Shown one piece after another: positions 16,729 through 26,055 of a stretch of DNA of 64,000 nt. Origin of the DNA: Smaragdicoccus niigatensis DSM 44881 = NBRC 103563 (lineage in GTDB: Bacteria; Actinomycetota; Actinomycetes; Mycobacteriales; Mycobacteriaceae); assembly GCF_000380645.1 (NCBI RefSeq), contig NZ_AQXZ01000019.1, positions 558,001 through 622,000 on the forward strand, read 5' to 3'. The notes under the pieces were generated by a model. It made no database searches. It was not told where the DNA came from and saw only the letters and a program-made list of their open reading frames with translations. Every line of letters starts with the position of its first letter. The first letter of the stretch is position 1. The position numbers and the translations under genes are program-made.

Positions 16729-18068
16729 CGACCCATGCGTATCAACCTGGCCCCTGGCCGACTGCGGTGGCGACCTCGGCGGCGGTCATGCTGTGCGGTC
16801 GCGCCGAACCTTCGCTCGCCCCAAGCCTGTTCCACGCGCTCGAATCCGGGATGCCCGCCAGCGAAGTCGCTGAGCTGACCAGCGCTCCCCTCGCAATCGT
16901 GACCGTGACGAACGACGTCGCCGAAGTCATCGTTCGCGGCACCGCCACGGTCATGGTGATGTCGGAGGAGTCGACGACGACCGTTTCCGAGACGTCCTCG
17001 CCCACGCGGATCGACCGACCCGTCGGCATCGAGATGAGAAACAACCCGCACGGCGCCGGACGTCCATCGCTGCCCATCACGTCTGGCGTGGTTCTGGCGA
17101 ATTCGCTGACTCTCGTCGTCACGCGGTCGGCACTCACCGACCCAGTGGCCGAGCGCGCCATGACTGCTCCCGAAGTCCCGGTACCCGAGCCGCAACCAGC
17201 ACCCCTGCCCGAGCCCGAGTTCGATCCGTTCGGCATGCCACCACCGGAACCCGAGCAGCAGCAGTCTGATCCCTTCGACATGCCACCGCCAGTGCAGGAA
17301 CCCGAGGCCGTACCGGCTGCTGAGGAACGCGAGGTTCGTGAGGTATCGGTGGCACAGACTGCCGAGTGGCGCACCGGCATGAACGTGCCCGCGCCAGAGG
17401 TCGGACGCGGCTATGACTTCGTCTGGGAGGACACGACTGCGCCGCCCGTCGCCGCCCCCGTGACCGCACAGATTTCCCAGCCATCGCGGCCCGAGCCGCA
17501 GGTCGAACCTGTTCCGTTCGTCGACACGCCTCAGTCCGACCACTTCGGCAACACCCGGATGTGGACACCCGCACCGACTGCTCCAGCACCGCCAGCGCCC
17601 GCGCCCGATGGGAGGTCAGTACTTGCCCTGGTGTGCGCTCTGAACCATTCGAACCCGCCGCATTTCGCGACCTGCCGTACGTGCCAGGCGCCGCTCGACT
17701 CGCCGGCCCGGCACATCAGCCGCCCGGTCGTCGGCACCCTCCGGACGTCGACGGGCTTGCAGATCCCCTTGGACCAGACCGTGATCGTCGGCTCGCGGCC
17801 GGACGCCAAGGAAGTCACCGAACCGCAGTTCACGCGCTTTGTAACGGTGCCCAGTCCGGAGCGCGAGATCTCTCGAGCCCACCTGGCGATTCGCGTTGAT
17901 GGCTGGCATGTGTTGGCCGTGGATCTCCAGTCGACCAATGGCACCTACCTGCTGCGGGGTGGCCGCGCACCGGAACGGATTCCGGCCAGCACCCCGGTTC
18001 TCCTCACCGCCGGTGATTCCCTTGATCTCGGAGAAGGCGTCTTGCTGCATGTGGAGGATGTGCCGTGA
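16725..18068 (+). CDS. FHA-domain protein with Pro-rich linker and zinc-ribbon-like segment
   Basis: 447 residues. An N-terminal domain (about 1-140) that I do not recognise is followed by a Pro/Glu-rich linker (145-300), a small Cys segment (CALNHSNPPHFATCRTC) resembling a zinc ribbon, and a C-terminal FHA domain (about 345-447) with GSR, SRAH and STNGT, all phosphothreonine-binding positions. No membrane helix is seen. It overlaps upstream and downstream genes by four bases each (ATGA, GTGA). Linker plus FHA suggests a cytoplasmic adaptor recruited by phosphorylation; no enzymatic motif is evident. Confidence 0.85.
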   Translation: MTTHAYQPGPWPTAVATSAAVMLCGRAEPSLAPSLFHALESGMPASEVAELTSAPLAIVTVTNDVAEVIVRGTATVMVMSEESTTTVSETSSPTRIDRPVGIEMRNNPHGAGRPSLPITSGVVLANSLTLVVTRSALTDPVAERAMTAPEVPVPEPQPAPLPEPEFDPFGMPPPEPEQQQSDPFDMPPPVQEPEAVPAAEEREVREVSVAQTAEWRTGMNVPAPEVGRGYDFVWEDTTAPPVAAPVTAQISQPSRPEPQVEPVPFVDTPQSDHFGNTRMWTPAPTAPAPPAPAPDGRSVLALVCALNHSNPPHFATCRTCQAPLDSPARHISRPVVGTLRTSTGLQIPLDQTVIVGSRPDAKEVTEPQFTRFVTVPSPEREISRAHLAIRVDGWHVLAVDLQSTNGTYLLRGGRAPERIPASTPVLLTAGDSLDLGEGVLLHVEDVP

Positions 18069-19573
18069 CCAACGCTGTTTCGACGCCACCGGCCATCCCG
18101 GGCTACGAGCACCTCGGCCTGCTCGGCAGGGGCGGGTACGCGGACGTTTTCCGGTACACCGAGAACGCCACACAGCGATCGGTCGCGGTCAAAGTCCTGC
18201 ACGAATCCGCACTCACCCGCGACGTTCGCGATCGCTTCGAGTCGGAGCTTCGGCTCATGGGCCGACTGTCCAACCACCCGTCGATCGTCACGCTCTACAA
18301 CCAGGGAATCGCCGGCGACGGGCGCCCCTATTTGGTCATGGAGCTATGCCCCGGGGCGAATCTGGGCAAGCGCTTCCGCAGTGAGCGACTTCGTGTTGCG
18401 GAGGTTCTCCGGATCGGCGTCGAGATCGCGGGCGCGCTCGAAACGGCACATATGTCGGGCATCCTGCACCTCGACATCAAGCCGGCGAACATCCTCTTCA
18501 CCGAGTACGGACATCCCGTGCTTGCCGACTTCGGTATCGCGCGCCTTCGAGACGCCGGATTCCAGCAGGTCACGGGCGTATCCGTGCCGTGGGCGCCGCC
18601 CGAGATCTTTGCCGACGAAGAGGCGACGAGCCAAGCCTCGGACGTGTGGGGACTTGCCGCGATGCTCTACTCGCTCCTTGCGGGTCGATCGCCGTTCGAG
18701 ATCCCCGGTGGTGACAACTCCGAAGCTGCCCTGATCGATCGCATCTGCAATGCGACGTTGCAGCCAACAGGACGCCCTGACCTTCCCGCCTCGGTCGAGC
18801 GCGTTCTCGCCGCCGGTATGGCCAAGTCGACGAAGGCGCGAATTCAATCAGCCGCGATGTTCGCGCGGATGCTGCAGAGCGAGCAGGTATCCCTTGGATA
18901 CGCCGAGACTCCCCTTTTGGTGCGTTCTCCAGAGGAGCCCGCGGCACCCGAGCCGGCGCACGACGACGACGGCGACGGCACCCGAATGTCCGTCCGCAGT
19001 GTTCGACCACACGCGGTGTCACCGCCGCGCCGGTCGTTCGAGGCACCCAGGGTCACCGAGGGCGTTCGACAGTTCGAATCACCGAAACCCGTCCGCACTC
19101 CGGACCCGGTCGAGCTGACCGCGACCCGGAATCGCGACCAGATCAACATGCCCACGGTGTCCGACGAACCTCAGCGCCGCAACTGGATCGCCGTTGTCGC
19201 AGCCGTGGTCGTTCTCGCGGTTGGCGGAGTCATCGGCTTCGCCGTCTGGCACTCGCCAGCGACCGAGGAAGCACCGAGTTCATTGCGTTCCGCGCTGCCG
19301 ACCCAAGAGCCCACCCGGGTCGTACCTCCCGTGAGCGCACTGACCGGTCACGAGGGCGACGGCGGAATCGTCTTCGTCTGGGAGAACCGCAACCCGGAAC
19401 CGGGCGACTCGTACCGCTGGATTCAAACCCAGACCGGACGGGACGAACAGCCCTCGGAGACGTCGGCGACGACGGTCACCGTGCCCGCCGCTCCGGGTCG
19501 TACGTGTATCGCGGTGTCTTTGGTGCGCGACACCGGGCGCGCGTCGGCCCAAACCGAAGCGTGCTTCCCGTGA
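18065..19573 (+). CDS. Hanks-type Ser/Thr protein kinase, membrane-spanning, non-RD
   Basis: 502 residues. The kinase domain (about 12-270) shows the Gly loop GRGGYADVF, the ATP-binding Lys43 (VAVKVL), the catalytic loop HLDIKPAN with Asp137, and DFG at 155-157. The Arg of the usual HRD is Leu136, so this is a non-RD kinase that may not need activation-loop phosphorylation. A juxtamembrane linker, one helix (about 375-395) and an extracellular tail of about 100 residues ending in a compact Cys-containing FN3-like domain follow. It sits among FHA genes, its likely phospho-binding partners, and equals pkb2 of PFNA clusters. No PASTA repeats and no neighbouring PP2C phosphatase are seen. Confidence 0.92.
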   Translation: MTNAVSTPPAIPGYEHLGLLGRGGYADVFRYTENATQRSVAVKVLHESALTRDVRDRFESELRLMGRLSNHPSIVTLYNQGIAGDGRPYLVMELCPGANLGKRFRSERLRVAEVLRIGVEIAGALETAHMSGILHLDIKPANILFTEYGHPVLADFGIARLRDAGFQQVTGVSVPWAPPEIFADEEATSQASDVWGLAAMLYSLLAGRSPFEIPGGDNSEAALIDRICNATLQPTGRPDLPASVERVLAAGMAKSTKARIQSAAMFARMLQSEQVSLGYAETPLLVRSPEEPAAPEPAHDDDGDGTRMSVRSVRPHAVSPPRRSFEAPRVTEGVRQFESPKPVRTPDPVELTATRNRDQINMPTVSDEPQRRNWIAVVAAVVVLAVGGVIGFAVWHSPATEEAPSSLRSALPTQEPTRVVPPVSALTGHEGDGGIVFVWENRNPEPGDSYRWIQTQTGRDEQPSETSATTVTVPAAPGRTCIAVSLVRDTGRASAQTEACFP

Positions 19574-20280
19574 CCCGGCTGCGCATCGAATTCTGCGGCG
19601 AATACACCACTCTGGAGCCGGGCGGCCAGTTCGTCATCGGCCGTGAGGGCGACCTGGAGATCGATGACAACCCATACCTGCACCGACGATTTCTGGTCGT
19701 CGCACACGAACACGACTTCTGGTGGCTCATCAACGAGGGCACACGGCTGTCTGCGACGGTGTCCGCCGCCAGCGGAACGCAGGCGTGGCTCGCTGCGGGA
19801 TCGCGGATACCACTGGTCTTCGGCGACACGACTGTCGTCTTCTCGGCCGGACCCGTCACGTACGAATTCAGCGTCCTGATCGATGCACCCGCGTTCTCGT
19901 CGGGAGCCTCCGTCAGCGACGGACCACCAACGATCACCAACGACGCAACGCTTGGCGACATGCCCCTGACCGCGTCGCAACGGGCCTTGATCGTGGCCCT
20001 CGCCGAGCCTCTTCTGGCACGCGAAGGTACTGGTCAGAGCCGGATTCCGTCCTCGGCGCAGGCAGCCGCGCGACTGGGATGGAGCATCACGAAGTTCAAT
20101 CGCAAGCTCGACAACGTCTGCGACAAATACGACCGCATCGGCGTCACCGGTTTGCGCGGTGGCGACGGTCAGGTCGCTCTGAACCGCAAGGCCCGGCTCG
20201 TCGAGTACGCGATGGCGACCCGCACCATCACCAAAGCTGATCTCCCACTGCTCGACGCCCCGCCGGACGCCGAAGGATAG
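19570..20280 (+). CDS. Degenerate FHA domain fused to helix-turn-helix
   Basis: 236 residues from a GTG overlapping the kinase stop (GTGA). The N-terminal half is FHA-like (GQFVIGREGDLEI at about 17-30) but the Ser-x-x-His motif reads YLHRRF and the Asn loop NEGTRLS lacks the usual form, so phosphothreonine binding is doubtful. Residues about 135-200 look like a winged or simple helix-turn-helix (SSAQAAARLGWSITKFNRKL), a layout seen in FHA regulators of actinobacteria. It could be a DNA-binding regulator of the operon, or a protein-binding adaptor. It ends three bases before the secretion ATPase gene. Confidence 0.8.
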   Translation: MTRLRIEFCGEYTTLEPGGQFVIGREGDLEIDDNPYLHRRFLVVAHEHDFWWLINEGTRLSATVSAASGTQAWLAAGSRIPLVFGDTTVVFSAGPVTYEFSVLIDAPAFSSGASVSDGPPTITNDATLGDMPLTASQRALIVALAEPLLAREGTGQSRIPSSAQAAARLGWSITKFNRKLDNVCDKYDRIGVTGLRGGDGQVALNRKARLVEYAMATRTITKADLPLLDAPPDAEG

Positions 20281-20283
20281 GCG

Positions 20284-23200
20284 ATGCACCTCAAATTGAC
20301 TCTCAAGCGTCCGCAGGGGCGTTCGAGCGACATCGGCGTGACCGTCGATGCGACTGCGCTCGTTTCGGACCTCGCAGCCGCGTTGTACTCAGCTGATCCC
20401 GCACGCGCTGGGGCTGCCGCGCCGGAAAACCTGACACTTCGCGTCGAAGATCGCAGCGGTCGGCAAGCCGGTGCTCTGCTCGATCCGACTCGGAACCTCA
20501 TCGAGGCTGGAGTCCGTTCGGGGTCCGTGGTGTCGCTCGAACGCTTCACCGGCAGCCAGGCGCTGGACGCGGGACCCGGCGGGCCGACCGCCGCACTCGT
20601 GCGGGTGGTCGGTGGTCCGGATGAAGGAAGGCAGTTTTCGTTACCGGTCGGGGTGAGCACGATCGGTCGCACCGCCCAAAACCAGGTCCGCCTCACCGAC
20701 CCACTGGTCAGCAAGCGACATGCTCGAATCGTCGTTGGAGAGAGCATCGAGATCATCGATGAGAACTCGGTCAACGGCGTGCTCATCGGCGGTCGCCGCG
20801 TGGCACGGGCAACAGTCGGATCTGCTGACCTCGTGCTGGTCGGCGACACGTATCTGACCCTGACATCGACACGCATGGCTGGAACAGCGGTTCCAACAAG
20901 CCCGGTGATCGAATTCAACCGATCTCCACGGGTGGTCGCACGATTCCCCGAGCGCACGTTCCAGACGCCGGACCTGCCGAAACATCCTCATATTCAACGC
21001 TTTCCGTGGCTGTCGATGCTCATGCCACTGGTGATGGGAGCGGCGTTTTTCGCCATCAGTCGGAGCCTCGTGAGCGTGCTGTTCATCGCGCTCATGCCGC
21101 TGATGGCGATCGCGACGTATTTCGAGCAGCGATACGAGGCCAAACGCAATCTCAAGCAGCAGAAGGCGAACTTCGAAACCGGCATGCAAGCGCTGGTCGA
21201 GGAGGTCAATGCCGCTCAACAGCTCGAGCGCGCGGTCCGGGCTTCTCAGAGCCCATCCGTCGACGATGCGATGAGTGCCGTGGACCGACTCGGCACGATG
21301 TTGTGGACTCATCGCCCGGAGCACAACGGGTTCCTCACCGTCCGGCTCGGGATGGGCGCAGCGCCTTCACTGTGCCGTTTCGAAACCCAATTCGACAAGG
21401 ACGGCCTCCCTGAATATCGTTCTCGGGCAGTTGAATTCGTCAAACAGAAGAGCATTATCGAGCCGGTTCCGCAGATCGGCGACTTCCGGACGGCCGGCGT
21501 CATCGGCGTCGCAGGTCCGCGCGGACGGGTCGAAGGCGTCGCTCGCGGACTGGTGATGCAGCTCGTCGCATTGCACTCTCCCGCCGAGTTGACTCTCACC
21601 GTGCTCGCATCGCCTATGTCGAAGCAGACGTGGGAATGGGTCCAGTGGCTGCCGCATGTGGGGTCGGTTCATTCGCCGCTCCGAGGCGCCTATCTCGCGG
21701 ACAACCAGGGCACCGGACTGGCACTGCTCGCCGAACTCGAAGACCTCGTCGCGAAGCGGTCGGAGGAGCATCGTCAGACCGAACCGCGCGGCGAGGTTCC
21801 GGACCTTGCCGGGGCCACGGTTCTCGCACAGCACAAGCCGCCGACGTTGCCGGCAGTGGTGGTCTTGATCGAGGACGACACTCCCGTCGATCGCGCGCGC
21901 CTCAATCGACTCGCTGAAACCGGCCCTGAGGTCGGCGTCCACCTCCTGTGGGTCGCCGCGCATGAGCAGGCTCTTCCAGCCGCGTGCCGGACGTTCGTTT
22001 TGGTATCCGACACGGCCGGCGCCACCGTCGGACAGGTTCGGCACGGCCTTCACGCCTATCCAACCCAATGTGTGTCGGTTCAACCCGAAGAGGCACTTCG
22101 CGCGGCATTGCAACTCTCACCCGTCGTCGATACCGGCCTGGTCATCGAGGACTCGTCCGACCTCCCGCTAGGCATCTCCTGGCTGGACCTGGTCGGCATC
22201 GAGATGTCCGAAGCCTCGTCGGTCGTCGCCGATCGATGGCGGCAAGGTGGGTCGATCATCGATCGCAGCGGACCGCCGATACCTCGTCGAAAGGACAGCG
22301 ATCTGCGGGCCGTCATCGGGTCGGCCGGAGCGACACCACTCGCGCTTGATCTGCGCGAGCAGGGCCCTCACGCACTCGTCGGCGGCACCACGGGTTCGGG
22401 TAAATCGGAGTTCCTGCAGACGTGGGTGCTTGCGATGGCCGGGGCCCACAGTCCGGACCGTGTGACGTTTCTGTTCGTCGACTACAAGGGCGGAGCGGCG
22501 TTCGCGGACTGCATCGACCTACCGCACACCGTCGGTCTGGTGACCGACCTTTCGACATACCTCGTCCGGCGGGCTCTGACATCGTTGCGGGCCGAGATCC
22601 ACTTCCGTGAACGGTTACTCCAACGTAAGCGCAAGAAGGACCTCATCTCGCTCGAGCGAACCGGCGATCCGGAATGTCCGCCGAGCCTGGTGATCGTCGT
22701 CGATGAATTCGCAGCCCTGGTCAAGGAGATCCCGGAGTTCGTCGATGGTGTCGTCGACGTCGCGCAACGCGGTCGGTCGCTCGGTTTGCACCTGGTACTG
22801 GCGACCCAGCGTCCCGCCGGCGTCATCAAGGACAACCTGCGCGCGAATACGAACCTGCGCATCGCCCTCCGCATGGCCGACACGGACGACTCGACGGACG
22901 TCATCGGAGTACCGGACGCAGCGAACTTTCCGCCGAACATTCCGGGCCGCGCGGTGGCCAAAACGGGTCCCGGCAGACTGACCACGTTCCAGACGGGATA
23001 TGTAGGCGGCCGGACCAGTCGCACGCCGGAGGCGCCCCCGATTCAGATCGACGAGATGCGCTTCGGCGCGGCGCTGGCCTGGGAAGTTCCCGCCGCACTC
23101 GAAGATGTCCACGCTCGAAAGGGGCCCAACGATATCGCGCGGGTCGTCTCGACGATCAAGGCCGCTGCGACCGAATCGAACATCCCCGAGCCTCGGAAGC

Positions 23201-24777
23201 CGTGGCTACCCGAGCTGAAGAACACCTATGACTACCGCGATCTCATCACGATGTCGCGCACCGACGACGCATTGCTTCTGGGCATCGGTGACGAACCCGA
23301 GCATCAGCACCAGCCGATCCGGTTCTGGGAACCAAACACGCACGGCAACATGGTGATCTTCGGGGCGAGCGGATCCGGAAAATCAGCGGCGCTGCGTCAA
23401 GTTACGATCGCAGCGGCCGCGTCATTCCGCGGTGGGCCGGTGCATTGCTACGGGCTCGACTTCTCGTCCGCAGGCCTGAGCCTCATCGCCGACCTGCCGA
23501 ACGTGGGAGCGATCATCGACGGAGACGACGAGGAACGCCTCAGTCGGCTCATGCGGCAGCTCGTTGCCACAGTCGATGAGCGCGCAACCCGCTACGCCGC
23601 AGCTCAGTCGTCCACAATCACCGAGTACCGCGCTCGCGCCAATGCGCCGACCGAGCCTCGAATCGTCGTGCTTGTCGACGGCATCGGAGCCTTCCGCGAG
23701 GCCTACGAGCACTCGCTCGCTTCACCCTGGTTCACGATGTTCTGCCAGATCGCTGCCGACGGGCGCGCGGTTGGCGTACATGTCGTGGTCACCGCCGACC
23801 GGCCTGCCGCTCTGCCGACGTCGCTGGGGTCGAGCGTGCAGCGCCGAATCGTGCTGAGGATGGCAAGCGCCGACGACTACATGTCTCTGGGAGTCGCATC
23901 CGACATCCTCAATCCGAATTCGCCTCCCGGCCGCGGGGTCCTCGATGGCTGCGAGGTGCAGCTCTCGGTATTGGGTGGCGACGCCAACGTTGCGGTACAG
24001 GGCCGCGAAATCGCAGCGTTCGCGGCGGCCATGCGCCGCAAGGGCGCAATGCCGGCGCCCGAGGTTGCATCGCTCCCGGAGTTCGTCGCGCTGCCCGACC
24101 TTCCGGTCCTGTCGCAAACCGGCGACACCCTGCTGCCCTCCCTCGGGCTGCGGCACGACACCCTTAGCGCTGTCGGCTTCCATGCCAACGGTGCGTTTCT
24201 CGTGGCCGGTGCGCCCGGGTCAGGTCGCTCGACGGCGCTGCATTCGCTGGCTCACTCGATTCGACGCGCAACTCCGCATCGAAGGCTCGTCCTGCTGGCT
24301 GCCAAGCCAACTCGCCTCGCGTCGCGCTTCGCTTGGACACACGTCGCGGAGGGACCCGACGCCGTCGACAGCCTGGCACGGGAATTGACGGAGTCGATTG
24401 AGGCCGGTTCGGCCGAGCCTGGGTCATTCGCATTCATCATCGAGAATCTGCCCGGTCTCGATGGCACCCTCGCCGAATCCGCGGTATCGAATCTCGTCAC
24501 CCGTTCGATTGACAACGACCATTTCGTGGTTGGAGAAGGCGAGTATTCGACGTGGACGCAGGCATGGAATTTGGCACCAGCTTTCAAGTCTTCACGTCGA
24601 GGACTCCTGCTCATGCCGCGCGACATCGAGGGTGACACCCTGCTGCAAACCTCGCTCGGACGGTTGAACAATCGAGACCAGGTGCCCGGGCGCGGGTTCG
24701 TCATCAACCGCGGAAAGGCGACGAAACTGCAGGTCGCCGTCGCCGCAGACGAGGTCGGTGTCGTTCACTCGAATTAA
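20284..24777 (+). CDS. FHA-containing FtsK/SpoIIIE type VII secretion ATPase (EssC/EccC-like)
   Basis: 1497 residues. An N-terminal ubiquitin-like (YukD-like) region (about 1-90), an FHA domain (about 105-200; STIGRTAQNQ, SKRHARI, NSVNG), two membrane helices (about 240-280), then three FtsK/SpoIIIE domains. Walker A motifs are GGTTGSGKSE near 699, GASGSGKSA near 1026, and GAPGSGRST near 1307, where Arg replaces Lys. The first domain has a full Walker B (VIVVDEFAAL near 802). This order matches the motor of type VII secretion, which drives WXG100 export, and three WXG100 genes follow. The FHA domain links the motor to the kinase. No other Ecc component is in the window. Confidence 0.92.
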   Translation: MHLKLTLKRPQGRSSDIGVTVDATALVSDLAAALYSADPARAGAAAPENLTLRVEDRSGRQAGALLDPTRNLIEAGVRSGSVVSLERFTGSQALDAGPGGPTAALVRVVGGPDEGRQFSLPVGVSTIGRTAQNQVRLTDPLVSKRHARIVVGESIEIIDENSVNGVLIGGRRVARATVGSADLVLVGDTYLTLTSTRMAGTAVPTSPVIEFNRSPRVVARFPERTFQTPDLPKHPHIQRFPWLSMLMPLVMGAAFFAISRSLVSVLFIALMPLMAIATYFEQRYEAKRNLKQQKANFETGMQALVEEVNAAQQLERAVRASQSPSVDDAMSAVDRLGTMLWTHRPEHNGFLTVRLGMGAAPSLCRFETQFDKDGLPEYRSRAVEFVKQKSIIEPVPQIGDFRTAGVIGVAGPRGRVEGVARGLVMQLVALHSPAELTLTVLASPMSKQTWEWVQWLPHVGSVHSPLRGAYLADNQGTGLALLAELEDLVAKRSEEHRQTEPRGEVPDLAGATVLAQHKPPTLPAVVVLIEDDTPVDRARLNRLAETGPEVGVHLLWVAAHEQALPAACRTFVLVSDTAGATVGQVRHGLHAYPTQCVSVQPEEALRAALQLSPVVDTGLVIEDSSDLPLGISWLDLVGIEMSEASSVVADRWRQGGSIIDRSGPPIPRRKDSDLRAVIGSAGATPLALDLREQGPHALVGGTTGSGKSEFLQTWVLAMAGAHSPDRVTFLFVDYKGGAAFADCIDLPHTVGLVTDLSTYLVRRALTSLRAEIHFRERLLQRKRKKDLISLERTGDPECPPSLVIVVDEFAALVKEIPEFVDGVVDVAQRGRSLGLHLVLATQRPAGVIKDNLRANTNLRIALRMADTDDSTDVIGVPDAANFPPNIPGRAVAKTGPGRLTTFQTGYVGGRTSRTPEAPPIQIDEMRFGAALAWEVPAALEDVHARKGPNDIARVVSTIKAAATESNIPEPRKPWLPELKNTYDYRDLITMSRTDDALLLGIGDEPEHQHQPIRFWEPNTHGNMVIFGASGSGKSAALRQVTIAAAASFRGGPVHCYGLDFSSAGLSLIADLPNVGAIIDGDDEERLSRLMRQLVATVDERATRYAAAQSSTITEYRARANAPTEPRIVVLVDGIGAFREAYEHSLASPWFTMFCQIAADGRAVGVHVVVTADRPAALPTSLGSSVQRRIVLRMASADDYMSLGVASDILNPNSPPGRGVLDGCEVQLSVLGGDANVAVQGREIAAFAAAMRRKGAMPAPEVASLPEFVALPDLPVLSQTGDTLLPSLGLRHDTLSAVGFHANGAFLVAGAPGSGRSTALHSLAHSIRRATPHRRLVLLAAKPTRLASRFAWTHVAEGPDAVDSLARELTESIEAGSAEPGSFAFIIENLPGLDGTLAESAVSNLVTRSIDNDHFVVGEGEYSTWTQAWNLAPAFKSSRRGLLLMPRDIEGDTLLQTSLGRLNNRDQVPGRGFVINRGKATKLQVAVAADEVGVVHSN

Positions 24778-24884
24778 TCGAGGGCAGTGGGTAGATCTGC
24801 CCATTCCCGAAATTCAACAACTCCCCTAACTTTGGGGTCAACCAAAAGAACTGCGAAATTCGCAGCCAACGAAAGGAATTCACA

Positions 24885-25157
24885 ATGGCACGCTGGGGAA
24901 TGGATGTCGACCAGGTTGAAGGCGCCGCCAAGCAGCTCCGGGACCAGGCGACCCAGATTCAGACCGCCATCTCGAACCTCGATCGCGTGGTCAACGGACT
25001 CCCCCACATCTGGGAGGGCCCCGACGCCACCCGCTTCGTCAACGAGTTCTGGCCGCAGCACAAGAAGTCGCTCATGGCTGCCAAGGAGGCCATCACCGGA
25101 TTGGCCCAGAGCGCAACGAACAACGCCAGTGCTCAGCGGACCGCGTCGCAAGCCTAA
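24885..25157 (+). CDS. WXG100-family (ESAT-6-like) protein
   Basis: A 90-residue helical hairpin protein with the WxG turn at Trp43 (HIWEGPDATRF). WXG100 proteins are secreted as dimers by type VII systems. The start is supported by GAAAGGA ten bases upstream. It follows the secretion ATPase by 107 bases, and a perfect hairpin with a T-rich tail follows it, suggesting it is made in excess over downstream genes. Its sequence closely resembles the N-termini of the next two proteins (shared WPQHKK motif), indicating duplication. No separate CFP-10-like partner is seen, so it may be a homodimer or pair with the WXG domains of its neighbours. Confidence 0.95.
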   Translation: MARWGMDVDQVEGAAKQLRDQATQIQTAISNLDRVVNGLPHIWEGPDATRFVNEFWPQHKKSLMAAKEAITGLAQSATNNASAQRTASQA

Positions 25158-25166
25158 GTCATCTGA

Positions 25167-25192
25167 TGGGCCTGCCTTGCAGGCCCATTCTT
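25167..25192 (+). terminator. Intrinsic terminator/attenuator between WXG100 genes
   Basis: A perfect nine-base-pair stem (TGGGCCTGC at 25167-25175, loop CTT, GCAGGCCCA at 25179-25187) followed by TTCTT. It lies ten bases after the first WXG100 stop and just before the ribosome site of the WXG100-CHAP gene, so it could end most transcripts after the first gene and let some read through. Confidence 0.75.
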
Positions 25193-25213
25193 AGCACCGG
25201 AAGGAGTGAAGCC

Positions 25214-26044
25214 ATGGCCCGCATGGGAATGGACGTCGAAAAGGTTCACGAGGCAGGCCGGCAGCTCAAGGCCGGTGCCGAGGAAATCTCGCGCACGATC
25301 GCACAGATCGAGGCAACGGTAGGCCGACTTGCGGGAATCTGGGAAGGACCCGACGCGCAGCGGTTCATCCACCAGTGGTGGCCGCAGCACAAGAAGTCTC
25401 TCACTGCTGCGCAGCACCACATCGACGGTCTCGGGCAGTCTGCCCTGAACAACGAGTCGGAGCAGCGACAGGCGAGTGGGGCCGACGGCGGCAGTGCGAC
25501 GGCTCCGAGTCCCGCACCCACCGCACCACCTGCGGGGATCGCGCCGCTCATCACACCGGCAATCGTCGGTGGCGGCGCAGCCCTTTCTGCGGCTGCACAT
25601 TCTGAAGCAGCCAACAAATTCGTCGCCGATTGGCAAGGCAAGCAGATCGACTACGACCACGCGTATGGGGCCCAGTGCTTCGACGTGTTCCGCCAGTACA
25701 GCCACGATGTCGTCGGGAACGGCGACATCGCGACCAACAGCAACGCGGCGTCGGACATCTACAACAAGTACGGCTCGAACGGCGTTGAGAAGTACTACGA
25801 CCGGATTCCCTATGGCCAGGGGGCGCCGCAGCCCGGGGACGTCATTGTGTATGGCGGAGGCACATACGGGCACGTCGCGGTCATCACCGAAGTCGGCCAG
25901 AACGGCGAGTACAAAGTTCTCGAACAGAACTACTCGTGGCAGGACGGCATCGACGCCAATGACCCGGCTACGGTCCGTGAGCACCACTTCGGCGAAAAGG
26001 GCACCGGCGTCCAGCCGCTCGGCTACCTGCGTCCGAAGTCGTAG
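25214..26044 (+). CDS. WXG100-CHAP fusion, candidate secreted peptidoglycan hydrolase
   Basis: 276 residues from an ATG with a strong GGAAGGAG ribosome site; the open frame upstream of it is not needed. Residues 1-95 are a WXG100 domain (Trp43-Glu-Gly), followed by a Gly/Ala/Pro-rich linker with a hydrophobic stretch (about 112-130) and a C-terminal CHAP amidase/endopeptidase domain (about 135-276). The expected catalytic residues are present: Cys155 (GAQCFDVF), His220 (YGHVAVI) and Asn239 (QNYSWQ). CHAP enzymes cut peptidoglycan. Fusion to WXG100 marks it as a probable type VII substrate, perhaps opening the wall for the export apparatus or acting on competitors. Confidence 0.9.
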   Translation: MARMGMDVEKVHEAGRQLKAGAEEISRTIAQIEATVGRLAGIWEGPDAQRFIHQWWPQHKKSLTAAQHHIDGLGQSALNNESEQRQASGADGGSATAPSPAPTAPPAGIAPLITPAIVGGGAALSAAAHSEAANKFVADWQGKQIDYDHAYGAQCFDVFRQYSHDVVGNGDIATNSNAASDIYNKYGSNGVEKYYDRIPYGQGAPQPGDVIVYGGGTYGHVAVITEVGQNGEYKVLEQNYSWQDGIDANDPATVREHHFGEKGTGVQPLGYLRPKS

Positions 26045-26055
26045 AGGAGTTCTCC

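Noticed and set aside
24778-24884. Hairpins after the secretion ATPase (GGGCAG/CTGCCC and CCCC/GGGG)
   Set aside because: Stems of six and four base pairs without T-runs; too weak to call a terminator.
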